NCBI GenBank assembly: GCA_017463255.1
Contig: JAFTPP010000016.1
Span: 62,001-126,000 of the forward strand
Length of the DNA stretch: 64,000 nucleotides
Reading direction: 5' to 3'
Origin: Lachnospiraceae bacterium
GTDB taxonomy: Bacteria > Bacillota > Clostridia > Lachnospirales > Lachnospiraceae
Translations under genes and position numbers: made by a program
The notes under the pieces: model-generated
What the model saw: only the letters and a program-made list of their open reading frames with translations
What the model was told of the DNA's origin: nothing
Databases searched by the model: none
Part shown: in pieces, positions 51,504 to 61,366 of the stretch
Layout: each line of letters opens with the position of its first letter
How positions within the stretch are numbered: the first letter of the stretch is position 1

Positions 51504-52931
51504 ATGGCAAGAAAAGCACTAGTTATATTTGGGGCCGGAGGTGGCGCTGTTAAGGTTATTAAAACGCTAAAAAATATTGGTGTTACAATAGATGCACTGA
51601 CAGACAATGACAAGAACAAATGGGGAAGTGAAATTGAAGAACTTCCTGTGATGGAGCCGGAAAAGCTCAAAGACTTGGACTGTGACATATTAATCGCCAG
51701 TGATTATCAGGAAGAAATTGAGAAACAACTTGATGAGATGGGTATTCTTCACAGACTTGTGATAAAAGAGCAGTATATCATGGAATATCTGGAAAGTCAT
51801 TTGGAAGAGGCAAGAGTTTTTCTGACAAAGTCTAATGCAGCAAAACAGAACCTCGGTAATAAGAATAGAGTTCTCATTGATTTGTTTGAATGTACGGAAT
51901 ATGGAGGAATCGAAATCTGGTCATATATGGTAGGACAAGGCTTGACAAGGAATGGTTATGAGGTAAGCTATCTTGGAAATTGTGATGAAATCAGACCATC
52001 GGCGGACATTATAGAACAGGTTATTGAGTTGGATATTTCGTATGAATACTATTGGGATTCGGTATTAAATATTGCAAAGATTATTATTGATGCCCTACCC
52101 TGTACTATTATAGTTAATCGCCAGGGACAGACCTTGATTGCGGCATCCCTAGTAAGAAGGTTGTATCCCGATATGTTAAAGGTCATTTCCATTATACATA
52201 CGGATCGGATTATTTTACATAGACGCCAGGGATATATGAAGGATGAAGTGGATTATATTGCCGGTGTAAGCAGATTAATCAACGCAAAGTTGGTTTCCAA
52301 ATTTGGTGTTAGCAGCAAAAAAGTCAGATTCAAAGAGAGTCCGGTAAATTATCCGGAATTTGTAACAAGAAGTTATTCAGAATCTAAGGATGAACCCATT
52401 AAAATAGGGTACGCAGCCCGAATTACAAAGACTCAGAAAAGAGTTGATTTATTACCGTTGCTGGTTGAGTATCTTGAGAAGGCGAATGTCCCCTTTGTAA
52501 TGCAGGTGGCGGGAGAAGGTTCCTATTTACCCAAGTTAAAAAGTGCATTGGAAAAACAAACGCAGACAGGTACGGTAGAGATTCTTGGTCAGATTAGCAG
52601 GGAACAGATGAAGGAATTCTGGAAAAGGCAAGACATTTTCATTAATATGTCGGAGTTTGAGGGAACCAGCCTTTCTATGTTAGAGGCCATGTCCTATGGC
52701 GTAGTGCCGATTGTGACAGAGGTTAGCGGCGTGACTGATATCATTGACGAGCAAGAGAATGGATATGTGTGTGAGCAACATGATATTAGAGGCATGCAGG
52801 AAAAGATACAGGCACTACATGAAGATAGAGGATTGTTAGTTCGTATGGGAAATGCGGCAAGGGAAACCATACGATGTAAATGCAACCGAGAGGATTATAT
52901 TCAACATATTATAAAAATGATTGAAGGGTGA
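51504..52931 (+). CDS. Rossmann module fused to family 4 glycosyltransferase
   Basis: Residues 1-105 are a small Rossmann-like module (VIFGAGGGAVKVIKTLKN, DNDKNKWG, ILIASDYQEEIEKQL). Residues 125-475 are a GT-B family 4 glycosyltransferase, with EYGGIEIWSYMVGQGL near its start, IKIGYAARITKTQKRVDLLP in the donor domain and MSEFEGTSLSMLEAMSYGVV (the E-x7-E type donor site) near the end. It starts after AGAGGGTGCGGG. The same small module recurs at 53840, 55362 and 60617. It may bind a shared ligand or scaffold the pathway. Confidence 0.82.
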   Translation: MARKALVIFGAGGGAVKVIKTLKNIGVTIDALTDNDKNKWGSEIEELPVMEPEKLKDLDCDILIASDYQEEIEKQLDEMGILHRLVIKEQYIMEYLESHLEEARVFLTKSNAAKQNLGNKNRVLIDLFECTEYGGIEIWSYMVGQGLTRNGYEVSYLGNCDEIRPSADIIEQVIELDISYEYYWDSVLNIAKIIIDALPCTIIVNRQGQTLIAASLVRRLYPDMLKVISIIHTDRIILHRRQGYMKDEVDYIAGVSRLINAKLVSKFGVSSKKVRFKESPVNYPEFVTRSYSESKDEPIKIGYAARITKTQKRVDLLPLLVEYLEKANVPFVMQVAGEGSYLPKLKSALEKQTQTGTVEILGQISREQMKEFWKRQDIFINMSEFEGTSLSMLEAMSYGVVPIVTEVSGVTDIIDEQENGYVCEQHDIRGMQEKIQALHEDRGLLVRMGNAARETIRCKCNREDYIQHIIKMIEG

Positions 52932-52936
52932 TAAGC

Positions 52937-53725
52937 ATGAAACCAATCAAAAGTACGGCTGAGTACAGAGGAATTATTTTGGAGATTATGAAATACATAG
53001 AGGATATCAGCAGAAAAAATGATATCAATTGTTTCTTGTCAGGTGGTACTTTGTTGGGCGCTATTCGGCATAAAGGATTTATCCCATGGGATGATGATGC
53101 GGACATGATGTTGCTTCGAGAGGATTATGAGAAGCTGATTAAGCTCATTAATAAGGATGATAGCCCCTATAGAGCATTGTGTTGGAAGAATGAACCCGAC
53201 TATTTCTTACCATTTGTTAAAGTGGTAGACACAAGAACTTATGCGAAAGCGCAGCATGTTCCGTTTAAAAATGATGGCGCATGTGTGGATTTGTTCCCCA
53301 TAGATTCCCTGACCGGTAGTAAGGATAAGGTGAGTAAGTATTTTGCTTGGCATAAGAAATTAGCAGATAAGTACAATACGTTATATGGAGTGAATCCCGA
53401 TACGTTGTCCAATCCCATTCTTTTGTGGATGTATCGCATGATTTTAAAAAGTATTTGTATATTGCGTGACGTACGGGCGGCTATGAATACAAAGCGTAGT
53501 CTAAAATCCAAGCGAGTGGCATGTTCTGTTTGGGGCTATGGTGAAAAAGAAATCATTCATCGGAAATATATGACGGACGCAGTTACCGTATCTTTTGAGG
53601 GAAACGAATTCAGAGCCCCCATAGGGTATGATAAATATCTTTCAAACCTCTATGGAGACTATATGACACCACCACCGAAGACAAAGCAACATAATGAACA
53701 TCAGGCAAGAGTTTGGTGGAGATAG
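52937..53725 (+). CDS. LicD-family phosphotransferase
   Basis: The 262-residue protein has the LicD signature CFLSGGTLLGAIRHKGFIPW with WDDDADMMLLREDYEKL. LicD enzymes move phosphocholine or similar phospho-groups from CDP-donors to cell-surface glycans. ATG 52937 is selected after GAAGGGTGA; GTG 52928 inside the previous gene is possible. Its substrate here is unknown, but it adds to a phospho-decoration pathway with the cytidylyltransferase upstream. Confidence 0.87.
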   Translation: MKPIKSTAEYRGIILEIMKYIEDISRKNDINCFLSGGTLLGAIRHKGFIPWDDDADMMLLREDYEKLIKLINKDDSPYRALCWKNEPDYFLPFVKVVDTRTYAKAQHVPFKNDGACVDLFPIDSLTGSKDKVSKYFAWHKKLADKYNTLYGVNPDTLSNPILLWMYRMILKSICILRDVRAAMNTKRSLKSKRVACSVWGYGEKEIIHRKYMTDAVTVSFEGNEFRAPIGYDKYLSNLYGDYMTPPPKTKQHNEHQARVWWR

Positions 53726-53750
53726 GATTTCGGATAAATGGTCAGAATGA

Positions 53751-53779
53751 TTGAAAAGTCAACATACGAATAGTATAAT
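53751..53779 (+). promoter_or_regulatory. Sigma-A promoter for 53840 gene
   Basis: TTGAAA (53751-53756) and TATAAT (53774-53779) have a perfect 17-base spacer, so the genes from 53840 on can be expressed apart from the sigma-D unit. Confidence 0.75.
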
Positions 53780-53839
53780 TAAACAAAGGCCGGAAGGCAT
53801 AAAAAAGAGAAAACGAATGAATAAAAGGAGAATAAAACT

Positions 53840-54319
53840 ATGGGAAAAGTAGGAACAGCAGTGGTATCAGCATTATTAGGAGCGGCAGCAGGTGCAGCAG
53901 GAACCAATTATCTCAACCAGAAAACCATTACACAGAAAACAGAAAAGGTGGATAAATTTAAAGGCTATTACAATATGCTTAACCAGTGGTTAATGTTAAA
54001 ACAGGAAGGTAAATCGTTAGAAAAATATTTTGTAGATAACGGCTATAAGACAATCGCAATTTACGGAATGGGCGAGATGGGCAACCGTCTTTATGATGAA
54101 TTGAAGAATAGCACAGAGGTTGAAATTAAATATGCAGTTGACCAAAACGCAGCAAGTACCTATGCTGAAATTGATGTTATCGATAAGGATGAGGACTATG
54201 AAGATGTAGATGTAATGGTAGTAACAGCAACATTTGCGTTTGATGAAATTTCTGAAGAATTAAGCGAGAAGGTTAATTTCCCTGTGGTATGTTTAGAAGA
54301 TGTAGTATTTGAGGCTTAA
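53840..54319 (+). CDS. Membrane-anchored protein with the small Rossmann module
   Basis: The 159-residue product begins with a hydrophobic stretch (VVSALLGAAAGAAGTNYL), then a charged linker, and from about residue 70 a Rossmann-like module (TIAIYGMGEMGNRLYDELKN, VEIKYAVDQNA, DVMVVTATFAFDEISEEL). It lacks the DNxxxKWG element seen in the related modules at 51504, 55362 and 60617. AAAAGGAGAATAAAAC precedes the ATG. It may tether or localise the glycosylation machinery; no catalytic motif is visible. Confidence 0.7.
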   Translation: MGKVGTAVVSALLGAAAGAAGTNYLNQKTITQKTEKVDKFKGYYNMLNQWLMLKQEGKSLEKYFVDNGYKTIAIYGMGEMGNRLYDELKNSTEVEIKYAVDQNAASTYAEIDVIDKDEDYEDVDVMVVTATFAFDEISEELSEKVNFPVVCLEDVVFEA

Positions 54320-54325
54320 GAATTC

Positions 54326-55342
54326 ATGATGGATGAAAATAACGTTCCAAAGGTGTCGGTGATTGTACCGGTATATAATTCTGAGAAGTATTTGCCGGAA
54401 ACGATTGACAGCATTTTAAATCAGAAATTTGCAGATTTTGAACTGATATTAATTGATGATGGTTCCAAGGATTCAAGCGGAGTAATCTGTGATTCGTACG
54501 CGGCTAAGGACAGTCGGGTACGGGTTATCCATAAAGAAAATGGTGGAATCTGTTCAGCCAGAAATGCAGGACTTAAAATTGCAAGGGGGGAATACTTGGC
54601 ATTTTGCGATAACGATGACAAGTATTTGCCTAATTTGTTAGAAGATAACTATGAATTGGCAAAAGAGTATAATGCCGATATTGTCAGGTTCAAACGTAAG
54701 AGAATCGCCTATATAGATGGTAGAAGAATTGTTACTACTACTTCTGCGTATAGATTTGCGGTATTACAGGGAGAAAAGATTGCCGAAAACTATTTGAACA
54801 TGTCAGGCATGTCCATAACAATATGGAATGGACTATATCGAAGAAGTATTTTAGTTGAAAACAAGATACGTTTTCCTGAATGGATGCGATACGGACAGGA
54901 AGATGCGTGGTTTAATTTTTGCTATTATGAAAACGCAAATTGTATTGTTATGAATCCCAATGTTTATTATTACTGGATTCAAAGAGATTGCCATAGTACG
55001 TCCAGCAAATTTCACAAGAATCTTTTATCAAGCTGTTATGCCTGCATGAAAAAAGAATGGGATGTCATGGATAAGCTTGGAACGGATAAATATCATAAGG
55101 ATTGCTATTTTAGATTGATAAAGCTGTATCTTATCAGGTTTTTTGCGTATATGAATAGGACAGCATGTACTTATAATTACATTAAAAAGGCGCAAGTATT
55201 ACGCTCTTTTTGTGAAAAGATTCCGCAGAAGGATAAGATTTTGTGTAATGATGAAAAGGATGCAAAGCTACTACAGGCCATATTACATAACAGAGGGATG
55301 CAGCTATGCTATTTGCTTAGGAAAATGAATGTAGTGGAATAG
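54326..55342 (+). CDS. Family 2 glycosyltransferase
   Basis: The 338-residue GT-A enzyme has VSVIVPVYNSEKYLPETIDS, LILIDDGSKDSSGVICDSYA, ENGGICSARNAGLKIARGEY and FCDNDDKY (D-x-D). The C-terminal half is helical and may bind the acceptor. It starts 6 bases after the preceding stop without a strong ribosome site, so translation is probably coupled. It is one of several glycosyltransferases that likely extend the flagellin or surface glycan. Confidence 0.88.
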   Translation: MMDENNVPKVSVIVPVYNSEKYLPETIDSILNQKFADFELILIDDGSKDSSGVICDSYAAKDSRVRVIHKENGGICSARNAGLKIARGEYLAFCDNDDKYLPNLLEDNYELAKEYNADIVRFKRKRIAYIDGRRIVTTTSAYRFAVLQGEKIAENYLNMSGMSITIWNGLYRRSILVENKIRFPEWMRYGQEDAWFNFCYYENANCIVMNPNVYYYWIQRDCHSTSSKFHKNLLSSCYACMKKEWDVMDKLGTDKYHKDCYFRLIKLYLIRFFAYMNRTACTYNYIKKAQVLRSFCEKIPQKDKILCNDEKDAKLLQAILHNRGMQLCYLLRKMNVVE

Positions 55343-55361
55343 TTTGCACAAAGGAGATGCA

Positions 55362-56390
55362 ATGGATAAGAAGAAGCTTCTTGTCTTTGGAACCGGAAAA
55401 AAGGGTCATGATTTTTTGAATCTTTGTAGGGAACGGGGATATGATAATAAAGTCGCGGTTATCAATTTGATTGATAACAATCAGGAAAAATGGGGTAAGA
55501 CTGTGGGAAGTTATTCAATAGTCCCCCCGTCAGAAGTGAAAAAACTGGAATTTGATTTTATTATTGTTGCAAGTACCTTTTACCAGGAGATAAGAGAGCA
55601 GTTAAAGGAAGAATACGATATTTCTGCAGAGAAAATTTTATTTTCTGATGATTTCGTTAGACAGTTAAACATACAAAATCAGTATGAAAAACGGTATGGT
55701 GCGTCTTACTCGAAAGGAAGTTATACTATTCCAAAGAAGTTAGTGGTATATACCGCAAATATTGGAGACTACGATGAACTGGAAGATCCGCAGTTTGTTG
55801 ACCCTAATATAGAGTATGTTTGTTTTACGGATGATGCGAATTTTAAATCGGATATATGGCAGGTGCGTTTATTGAATCCTAATGAAATAGGGGAGAATGC
55901 TTTAAAGGTTCGAGAACTTAAATTCTTTCCCCACAAGTTGTTTCCTGAGTATGATATGAGCATATGGGTGGATAGCAAGTATGTGATTAAGGGAGATATC
56001 CGAGATTATGTGGCAAAATACTATCAGGGTAATAAGCTTCTATTTTTTCCACATTATTCCAGAGATTGTATCTATGACGAAGCTATCAGGTGTATTCAGT
56101 TGCAAAAAGGGGACCCGGCTGTAATTGAACAGCAAATTACCCATTATCGCAATCAGGGGTATCCGGAACATAATGGAATGTGCGAAGGAGCTTGCATTGT
56201 AAGGGAACATAACGATATTAGGTTGCAGGAACTTATGGAAGCGTGGTGGTTGGAAGTGAACCGTTTTAGTAGGCGAGATCAGATAAGCCTTCCGTATGTA
56301 ATGTGGAAAAAACAATATACTTGTGACATTTGTGATTTGGATATTGAACGAAATGATTATTTAAAATTAAAACCACACAAAAAGACATGA
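55362..56390 (+). CDS. Rossmann module fused to DUF616 glycosyltransferase
   Basis: Residues 1-110 are the small Rossmann module (LLVFGTGKKGHDFLNLC, DNNQEKWGKTVG, FIIVASTFYQEIREQL). Residues 125-343 match DUF616 (TOD1/MUCI70-like hexosyltransferase): VVYTANIGDYDELEDPQFVD, YVCFTDD, VRELKFFPHKLFPEYDMSIW and WVDSKYVIKGD. ATG 55362 follows AAAGGAG. The pairing of the module with a different catalytic domain than in the 51504 gene shows the module is portable. Confidence 0.83.
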   Translation: MDKKKLLVFGTGKKGHDFLNLCRERGYDNKVAVINLIDNNQEKWGKTVGSYSIVPPSEVKKLEFDFIIVASTFYQEIREQLKEEYDISAEKILFSDDFVRQLNIQNQYEKRYGASYSKGSYTIPKKLVVYTANIGDYDELEDPQFVDPNIEYVCFTDDANFKSDIWQVRLLNPNEIGENALKVRELKFFPHKLFPEYDMSIWVDSKYVIKGDIRDYVAKYYQGNKLLFFPHYSRDCIYDEAIRCIQLQKGDPAVIEQQITHYRNQGYPEHNGMCEGACIVREHNDIRLQELMEAWWLEVNRFSRRDQISLPYVMWKKQYTCDICDLDIERNDYLKLKPHKKT

Positions 56391-56412
56391 GACTTTATAA
56401 AGGGATAAAACG

Positions 56413-57849
56413 ATGTTAAGAATCTGTGAGGAAATATTTACAGAACTGAATAGAAACGCAGTGAATTATTGTCACTGGAAAAGCAATGAACATCTAATGG
56501 AAGGGCTCGATGGCATTACTGATTTAGATTTACTGGTTTGTGAGGAGCATAAAGATATTTTTGCACAGATATTAAGCAAGAATAACTGCATTAAGGTTTC
56601 TCCCCAGTACGGTTCACGTTATCCCAAAGTAGAAGAATGGGTGGGGTATGATGAACGGTCAGGAAAGCTTATTCATTTGCATGTTCATTTTTTGATTATA
56701 ACAGGTACCAAGCATGTAAAAGAGTATATTCTTCCTTGGCATGAACTTGCACTTAATACAAAGATTCTTGATGAAACCGGAAGCGTATATATTATGGAAC
56801 CGCATCTGGAAATTGTCATTTTGTATATGCGGATTGTGTTGAAAGAATCCGCGTTAATAGGTCAAATGAATCAGTTTGAACCGGAAAAGGGTTACTGTAG
56901 AGAAATAGCATGGTTAAAGGAGCGTATTGATAATCAAAAACTGGAAACGCTACTTGCACAAATTTGGGAAGAAAATCAAGCAGAGGTCTTAGAAATTATT
57001 ACTAAGAAGAGACCGGCGAAAAGAGATTTTGCCGTATTACAGGAGCTTGCAAGACAAAAAGTGCAGTCTATGCAACAAGAAGCTGCCTTAAAAAACAAAT
57101 ATAAGCATACCATACGAAAACAAGTAGTAAACACGAAAGCATTACTAAAGAATAAATTAGAGCTTGTTCCTTTTACCAAGCAAAAGACCTTATGTCTGGG
57201 CGGAGTAAGTTTTGCATTTATCGGATGTGACGGCAGTGGTAAATCAAATCTTACCAATGAGATTTGCAAATGGCTTTCTTGGAAATTAGATTGCCAAAAT
57301 TATTATTTTGGTATGGGAGACAGATATAAGAAACCTTTAATTTTTAGGTTGTCGAAATGCAACTGGTTACCGGAAGAAATTCGTAAAGGCTGTAGTTTAC
57401 TATTTTATTATTTGGTATCTGTACGATGTAAACGTATGCATCGGGCGATGGAAGCCTACGTTAAGAAGGGTGGTATTGCAATCTGTGACAGATACCCCCA
57501 GACTCAGTATAAAGGTATTTATGACGGACCTAAGATAAAATCATTAGGACTGTGTGGAAAAAGTGGATTTGGTGCTTTTTTGGCAAAGTGTGAAGAAAAG
57601 AATCTATTAAGGGTTGAGAAAAAATGTGTGGATTGTCTGTTTAAACTAATTGTACCACCGGAAGTTGCCGTGAAACGAAGCCCAAGCCATTCACTAAAAG
57701 AGGTAAGCTGTAAAGCTAAGATAACCGAGAATCTTCAGTTCCCGCAGACGGAGGTTTATGAGATTGATGCGACACAGCCATTTGAACAAGAACTTCTTCA
57801 GGTTAAAGGAATCATATGGAAAAAATTAGTAGAAAGCCAATTGTTATAG
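56413..57849 (+). CDS. Two-domain protein: nucleotidyltransferase-like and P-loop kinase-like
   Basis: Residues about 1-200 contain CHWKSNEHLMEGLDGITDLD with DLLV, like the metal-binding D-x-D of nucleotidyltransferase folds. Residues 265-478 form a P-loop kinase domain, with Walker A GCDGSGKSN at about 271 and a DRYPQTQYKGIYDG segment typical of thymidylate-kinase-like enzymes. The product probably phosphorylates or transfers a nucleotide in the glycan pathway; the substrate is unknown. It overlaps the next gene by 34 bases. The ATG is close to AAGGGATAAAACG. Confidence 0.75.
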   Translation: MLRICEEIFTELNRNAVNYCHWKSNEHLMEGLDGITDLDLLVCEEHKDIFAQILSKNNCIKVSPQYGSRYPKVEEWVGYDERSGKLIHLHVHFLIITGTKHVKEYILPWHELALNTKILDETGSVYIMEPHLEIVILYMRIVLKESALIGQMNQFEPEKGYCREIAWLKERIDNQKLETLLAQIWEENQAEVLEIITKKRPAKRDFAVLQELARQKVQSMQQEAALKNKYKHTIRKQVVNTKALLKNKLELVPFTKQKTLCLGGVSFAFIGCDGSGKSNLTNEICKWLSWKLDCQNYYFGMGDRYKKPLIFRLSKCNWLPEEIRKGCSLLFYYLVSVRCKRMHRAMEAYVKKGGIAICDRYPQTQYKGIYDGPKIKSLGLCGKSGFGAFLAKCEEKNLLRVEKKCVDCLFKLIVPPEVAVKRSPSHSLKEVSCKAKITENLQFPQTEVYEIDATQPFEQELLQVKGIIWKKLVESQLL

Positions 57850-58508
57850 AATTTAACGGGTTACCGGGTTCCGGGAAGACTACTACCTTGGTGACGATGA
57901 GAGGATTGTTGAAAAAATATGAGGTAATAGAGCTTTCGGGCGATTCCGTACGCACAAACAAATGGACCTATCAGGAAATCATGGGTTCAAAAGAGATAAG
58001 AAAAGTCTTTTTTTCCTTTTTGAAAGCTTTTTTTCTGATTCGCCCTATTACAAGGGAGAGATGGAAACTTACTAAAAGGACATTCGGATATTGGTATGGG
58101 ATTCAAAAAAGTAGCGTAACACACCATGGAAAACCGAGAATATGCATTTTGGATGAAGGTATTATCCAAGGCTTTGTATCCATGGCATATAAGGGAACAA
58201 TAAGGGATAAAGCAGTATTTTTAGATTGTATCAAGAGCATAATGGAAAGCCTTGATAATGTAATATGTGTGAATTGCATTACGGATGTTAATGTGTCTAA
58301 AGAACGCATGAGAGCACGGAAAAACAAATGGTCACGTTTGGATGCAATCGAAAGTGACGACAAATTATTAAAGGCGTTAGCTGTACAAAAAAAGCAATTT
58401 GAAGCAATCAGAAAAAAAGCTGTTTTTCAGAGCATATCTATTGATATGAATGAAAGTGCTGAGCAGAATGCTAAAAAGATTATAGAGAGTTGTATGGAAA
58501 TGGACTAA
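57816..58508 (+). CDS. P-loop kinase-like protein
   Basis: The 230-residue protein has Walker A FNGLPGSGKTTT at its N-terminus and ICILDEGIIQGF as a Walker B-like strand, as in small kinases. Substrate unknown. The ATG at 57816 follows AAAGGAATC and lies inside the end of the previous gene, so translation is coupled and the two may form a complex. Confidence 0.78.
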   Translation: MEKISRKPIVIEFNGLPGSGKTTTLVTMRGLLKKYEVIELSGDSVRTNKWTYQEIMGSKEIRKVFFSFLKAFFLIRPITRERWKLTKRTFGYWYGIQKSSVTHHGKPRICILDEGIIQGFVSMAYKGTIRDKAVFLDCIKSIMESLDNVICVNCITDVNVSKERMRARKNKWSRLDAIESDDKLLKALAVQKKQFEAIRKKAVFQSISIDMNESAEQNAKKIIESCMEMD

Positions 58509-58536
58509 TGTAATTTAGGGTTTTATGGAGGCAACT

Positions 58537-59532
58537 ATGGATTATAAAGTAAGCTTTTGCATACCGGTATATAATCAGGCTGATGTAATATATACGTTGG
58601 TAAAGAATGTGCTTGAGAAATCGGATGAATCATTTCAAATAGTGATATTAGATGATGGCTCAGAAGATAATATAGCAGAGAGAATGAAGGACATTACAGA
58701 TGAAAGGTTAAAACTGGTGTTGGCAGCGCATCTTGGTGCAAAACCAAGCTGGTACCGGGCTCTGGAAAATGGAGACGGAGAGTACTTATATCTTGTAATG
58801 GGAAGGGATAAACTTAATCCTACGAGAATAGCAGGTCTCATTCAATCTTTAGCGTGGGCAAAAGAAAAAGGGATTAGTGTGTTAAGAGATGATTATCTTA
58901 GACCTTATAGAAAGTACTACGAAGGAATAGAAGCAGCTAAAGAGTTTTTATCGCTGCAGCATCCTACAGGATTTATTATTGAGCGCGAGGCTTGGCGAGG
59001 GGTAGAAAATAGAGAAAAGTATTTTCAGTTAGCTATAGTACATCCACAGACCAGAGTGATTAGAGATTGTCTGAAGAAAAACTGTAAGGCGGCTTATTTG
59101 AACAATTTGGTATACAATGGGGAACAAAATTATGATTTGGCAAGTGTCAGAGCTCAGTTTGATCCAAATAAGAAGTTCTATTTTAGTCCGGAGAGAGTAA
59201 CAGAGGATTATATAAAAGTATTGACCATGGCAGATGAATTTGATTTTTCACAAAAAGAATGTGATGATTTTTTTATAGCAAAATATGAAGCCATGTTAAA
59301 AAGGGTATCGTATTCGTTTAGAAATAAAATGCGAGATGAGGTATCGGCAGCACACCGCGGATATAAGGTAAGAAACGTGTCGAGAGCTGAGATGATACGA
59401 AATATGATTCGGTCACATAATACTGTTAAAAGATATTATGGAGAGCGTTTAAGCAAGTATAGGTATTTGGAAATGAAGAGAGCATTAACGAATCAAATCA
59501 AAAATGTGATTCTGGGATTTGAGGAATTTTAG
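58537..59532 (+). CDS. Family 2 glycosyltransferase
   Basis: The 331-residue GT-A enzyme begins VSFCIPVYNQADVIYTLVKN, has VILDDGSEDNIAERMKD and LVMGRDKLN at the D-x-D position (here R-D), and a helical C-terminus. The altered metal site (GRD rather than DxD) may affect activity. ATG 58537 is chosen after GGAGG; the ATG at 58525 lies inside that ribosome site. Confidence 0.78.
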   Translation: MDYKVSFCIPVYNQADVIYTLVKNVLEKSDESFQIVILDDGSEDNIAERMKDITDERLKLVLAAHLGAKPSWYRALENGDGEYLYLVMGRDKLNPTRIAGLIQSLAWAKEKGISVLRDDYLRPYRKYYEGIEAAKEFLSLQHPTGFIIEREAWRGVENREKYFQLAIVHPQTRVIRDCLKKNCKAAYLNNLVYNGEQNYDLASVRAQFDPNKKFYFSPERVTEDYIKVLTMADEFDFSQKECDDFFIAKYEAMLKRVSYSFRNKMRDEVSAAHRGYKVRNVSRAEMIRNMIRSHNTVKRYYGERLSKYRYLEMKRALTNQIKNVILGFEEF

Positions 59533-59569
59533 GAAGAGTCATTACAAAGATAAATGGAAAGGAAAAGCT

Positions 59570-60574
59570 ATGAGAGTATTTATTACTGGTGTTGCAGGTT
59601 TTTTAGGAAGTCACTTAGCAGATGCAATGTTAGCAGAAGGACATGAAGTAGTTGGTTGTGATAATTTGATAGGAGGTTATCTTGATAATGTTCCTGATGA
59701 TGTTGAATTTTATCAGGTTGATTGCAATTATCTAAACACTATGAATAAGTTATTAAAGGGTGTAGATATTGTTTACCATACAGCATGTACAGCATATGAA
59801 GGACTTAGTGTTTTTTCGCCTCACCTTGTTAGTCAGAATACATATTTAAATACTGCAAGTGTGGCGACCGCAGCTGTTGCACAAGGGGTAAAAAGATTTG
59901 TATATTGTTCAAGTATGGCTAGATACGGACATCAGGAAATTGTACCTTTTACAGAAGATATGATATGCAAGCCTCAGGACCCATACGGAATTGCCAAGTA
60001 TGCAGCAGAACAAATGTTACATTGTTTATCAGAGGTTCATGGTATGGAACTTGTTGTAGCAGTTCCCCACAATATTATTGGTCCAAGACAAAAGTATGAT
60101 GATCCATACAGAAATGTGGCATCTATTATGATTAATCTCATGTTACAGGGAAGACAGCCGATTATTTATGGCGATGGTACACAGAAAAGATGTTTCTCCT
60201 TTGTACAGGACGATATTGATTGTCTTAAAAAACTGGCATTCCAAGACAATGTAGTGGGTGAGACAATAAATATTGGACCGGATGAAGAATTTGTAACGAT
60301 TAATGAGTTGGCGGAAACAATAGCAGATTTATTAGATTTTGATTTAAAACCGATTTATATGCCGGGAAGACCTCAAGAGGTAAAATTGGCAACATGTTCG
60401 GCTGATAAAGCTAGAAGATTGTTAGGATATAATACCCAATATACATTGCGCCAAGGGTTGTCAGAGATGATTGACTATATTAAACAAAAGGGCACTAAGA
60501 AGTTTAGGTATCATCTTGATGTGGAAATTGTAAATGATAAAACGCCTGAAACATGGAAGAATAAGCTATTTTAA
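59570..60574 (+). CDS. NAD-dependent epimerase/dehydratase (SDR)
   Basis: The 334-residue extended SDR has MRVFITGVAGFLGSHLADAM, the serine in YCSSMARYG, and the catalytic YGIAK pair at about residue 138, plus GDGTQKRCFSFVQDDID. It resembles nucleotide-sugar 4-epimerases or 4,6-dehydratases, possibly making the sugar donor for the neighbouring transferases. ATG 59570 follows AAAGGAAAAGC. It precedes the broken module-methyltransferase gene. Confidence 0.88.
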   Translation: MRVFITGVAGFLGSHLADAMLAEGHEVVGCDNLIGGYLDNVPDDVEFYQVDCNYLNTMNKLLKGVDIVYHTACTAYEGLSVFSPHLVSQNTYLNTASVATAAVAQGVKRFVYCSSMARYGHQEIVPFTEDMICKPQDPYGIAKYAAEQMLHCLSEVHGMELVVAVPHNIIGPRQKYDDPYRNVASIMINLMLQGRQPIIYGDGTQKRCFSFVQDDIDCLKKLAFQDNVVGETINIGPDEEFVTINELAETIADLLDFDLKPIYMPGRPQEVKLATCSADKARRLLGYNTQYTLRQGLSEMIDYIKQKGTKKFRYHLDVEIVNDKTPETWKNKLF

Positions 60575-60616
60575 TAAACAGGTATTGGAGCAGATGACAT
60601 AAATGGAGGAAACCAA

Positions 60617-61355
60617 ATGATTTCAAACGGGGGTAACAAATATCTAATATTTGGGACAGGCTCTTATGCTAAACGTTCTTTAGAAGTTTTTGAAAAGTTC
60701 AACTGCAAGAATGATATTAAGATAGTAGCCTTTGTTGATAATAACCCCGAAAAGTGGGGAAAACAGCTTGGGGGGTATCCTATTATTTCACCTAATGAGA
60801 TGAAAAGTGTTGAGTGGGATTATATTTCTATTTGGAGTACTTTTTATGAAGACATTGTTGGAGAATTGGTTGAGAAATACAGTATTCCCAACAGTCTACG
60901 GAATTGATATCAGACCATGGTGCAAAGATTTGGAAGAAGAAAATATTCATATTTTCATTGGTTCCCAAGAGGATAGAGAATTTTTGCGGGAAGTGAAAAA
61001 GCAGATTGGGCAAGTGGATATATTGATAGATGATGGCGGTCATACTATGAGTCAGCAGATTGTAAGTTTGGAAGAATTTTTTGATTTGGTAAAAGATGAT
61101 GGTATTTATTTATGCGAAGATTGTCAGACATCATATCAGGAAAGCTATGGAGGAGCATACAAAGGGGAAACATTTATCGAGTATTCCAAGAATTTGATTG
61201 ATTATTTACATTCACAATACTTTGAAACAGCGGAATGTCCTAAAAATATGTATTCAGACCATATGAAGGCTGTTTCTTTTTTCGAAAATATTGTAGTTAT
61301 TGAGAAAAAGGAAAAAGCAGTCGATAGTTTGGCAGTAGTGATGGCTAATAATTAG
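60617..61355 (+). pseudogene. Broken fusion: Rossmann module and SAM methyltransferase fragment
   Basis: The first frame (60617-60907) encodes the small Rossmann module (YLIFGTGSYAKRSLEVFEKF, DNNPEKWGKQLGGYP) and stops. The +1 frame continues from about 60883 with FPTVYGIDIRPWCKDLEEEN, VDILIDDGGHTMSQQ and LCEDCQTSYQESYGG, matching class I methyltransferases of the macrocin/CmcI type. The methyltransferase lacks its N-terminal SAM loop (EIGVxxG), so a deletion plus frameshift joined two genes. The product is unlikely to be active. Confidence 0.75.
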
Positions 61356-61366
61356 TATATTTCAAT

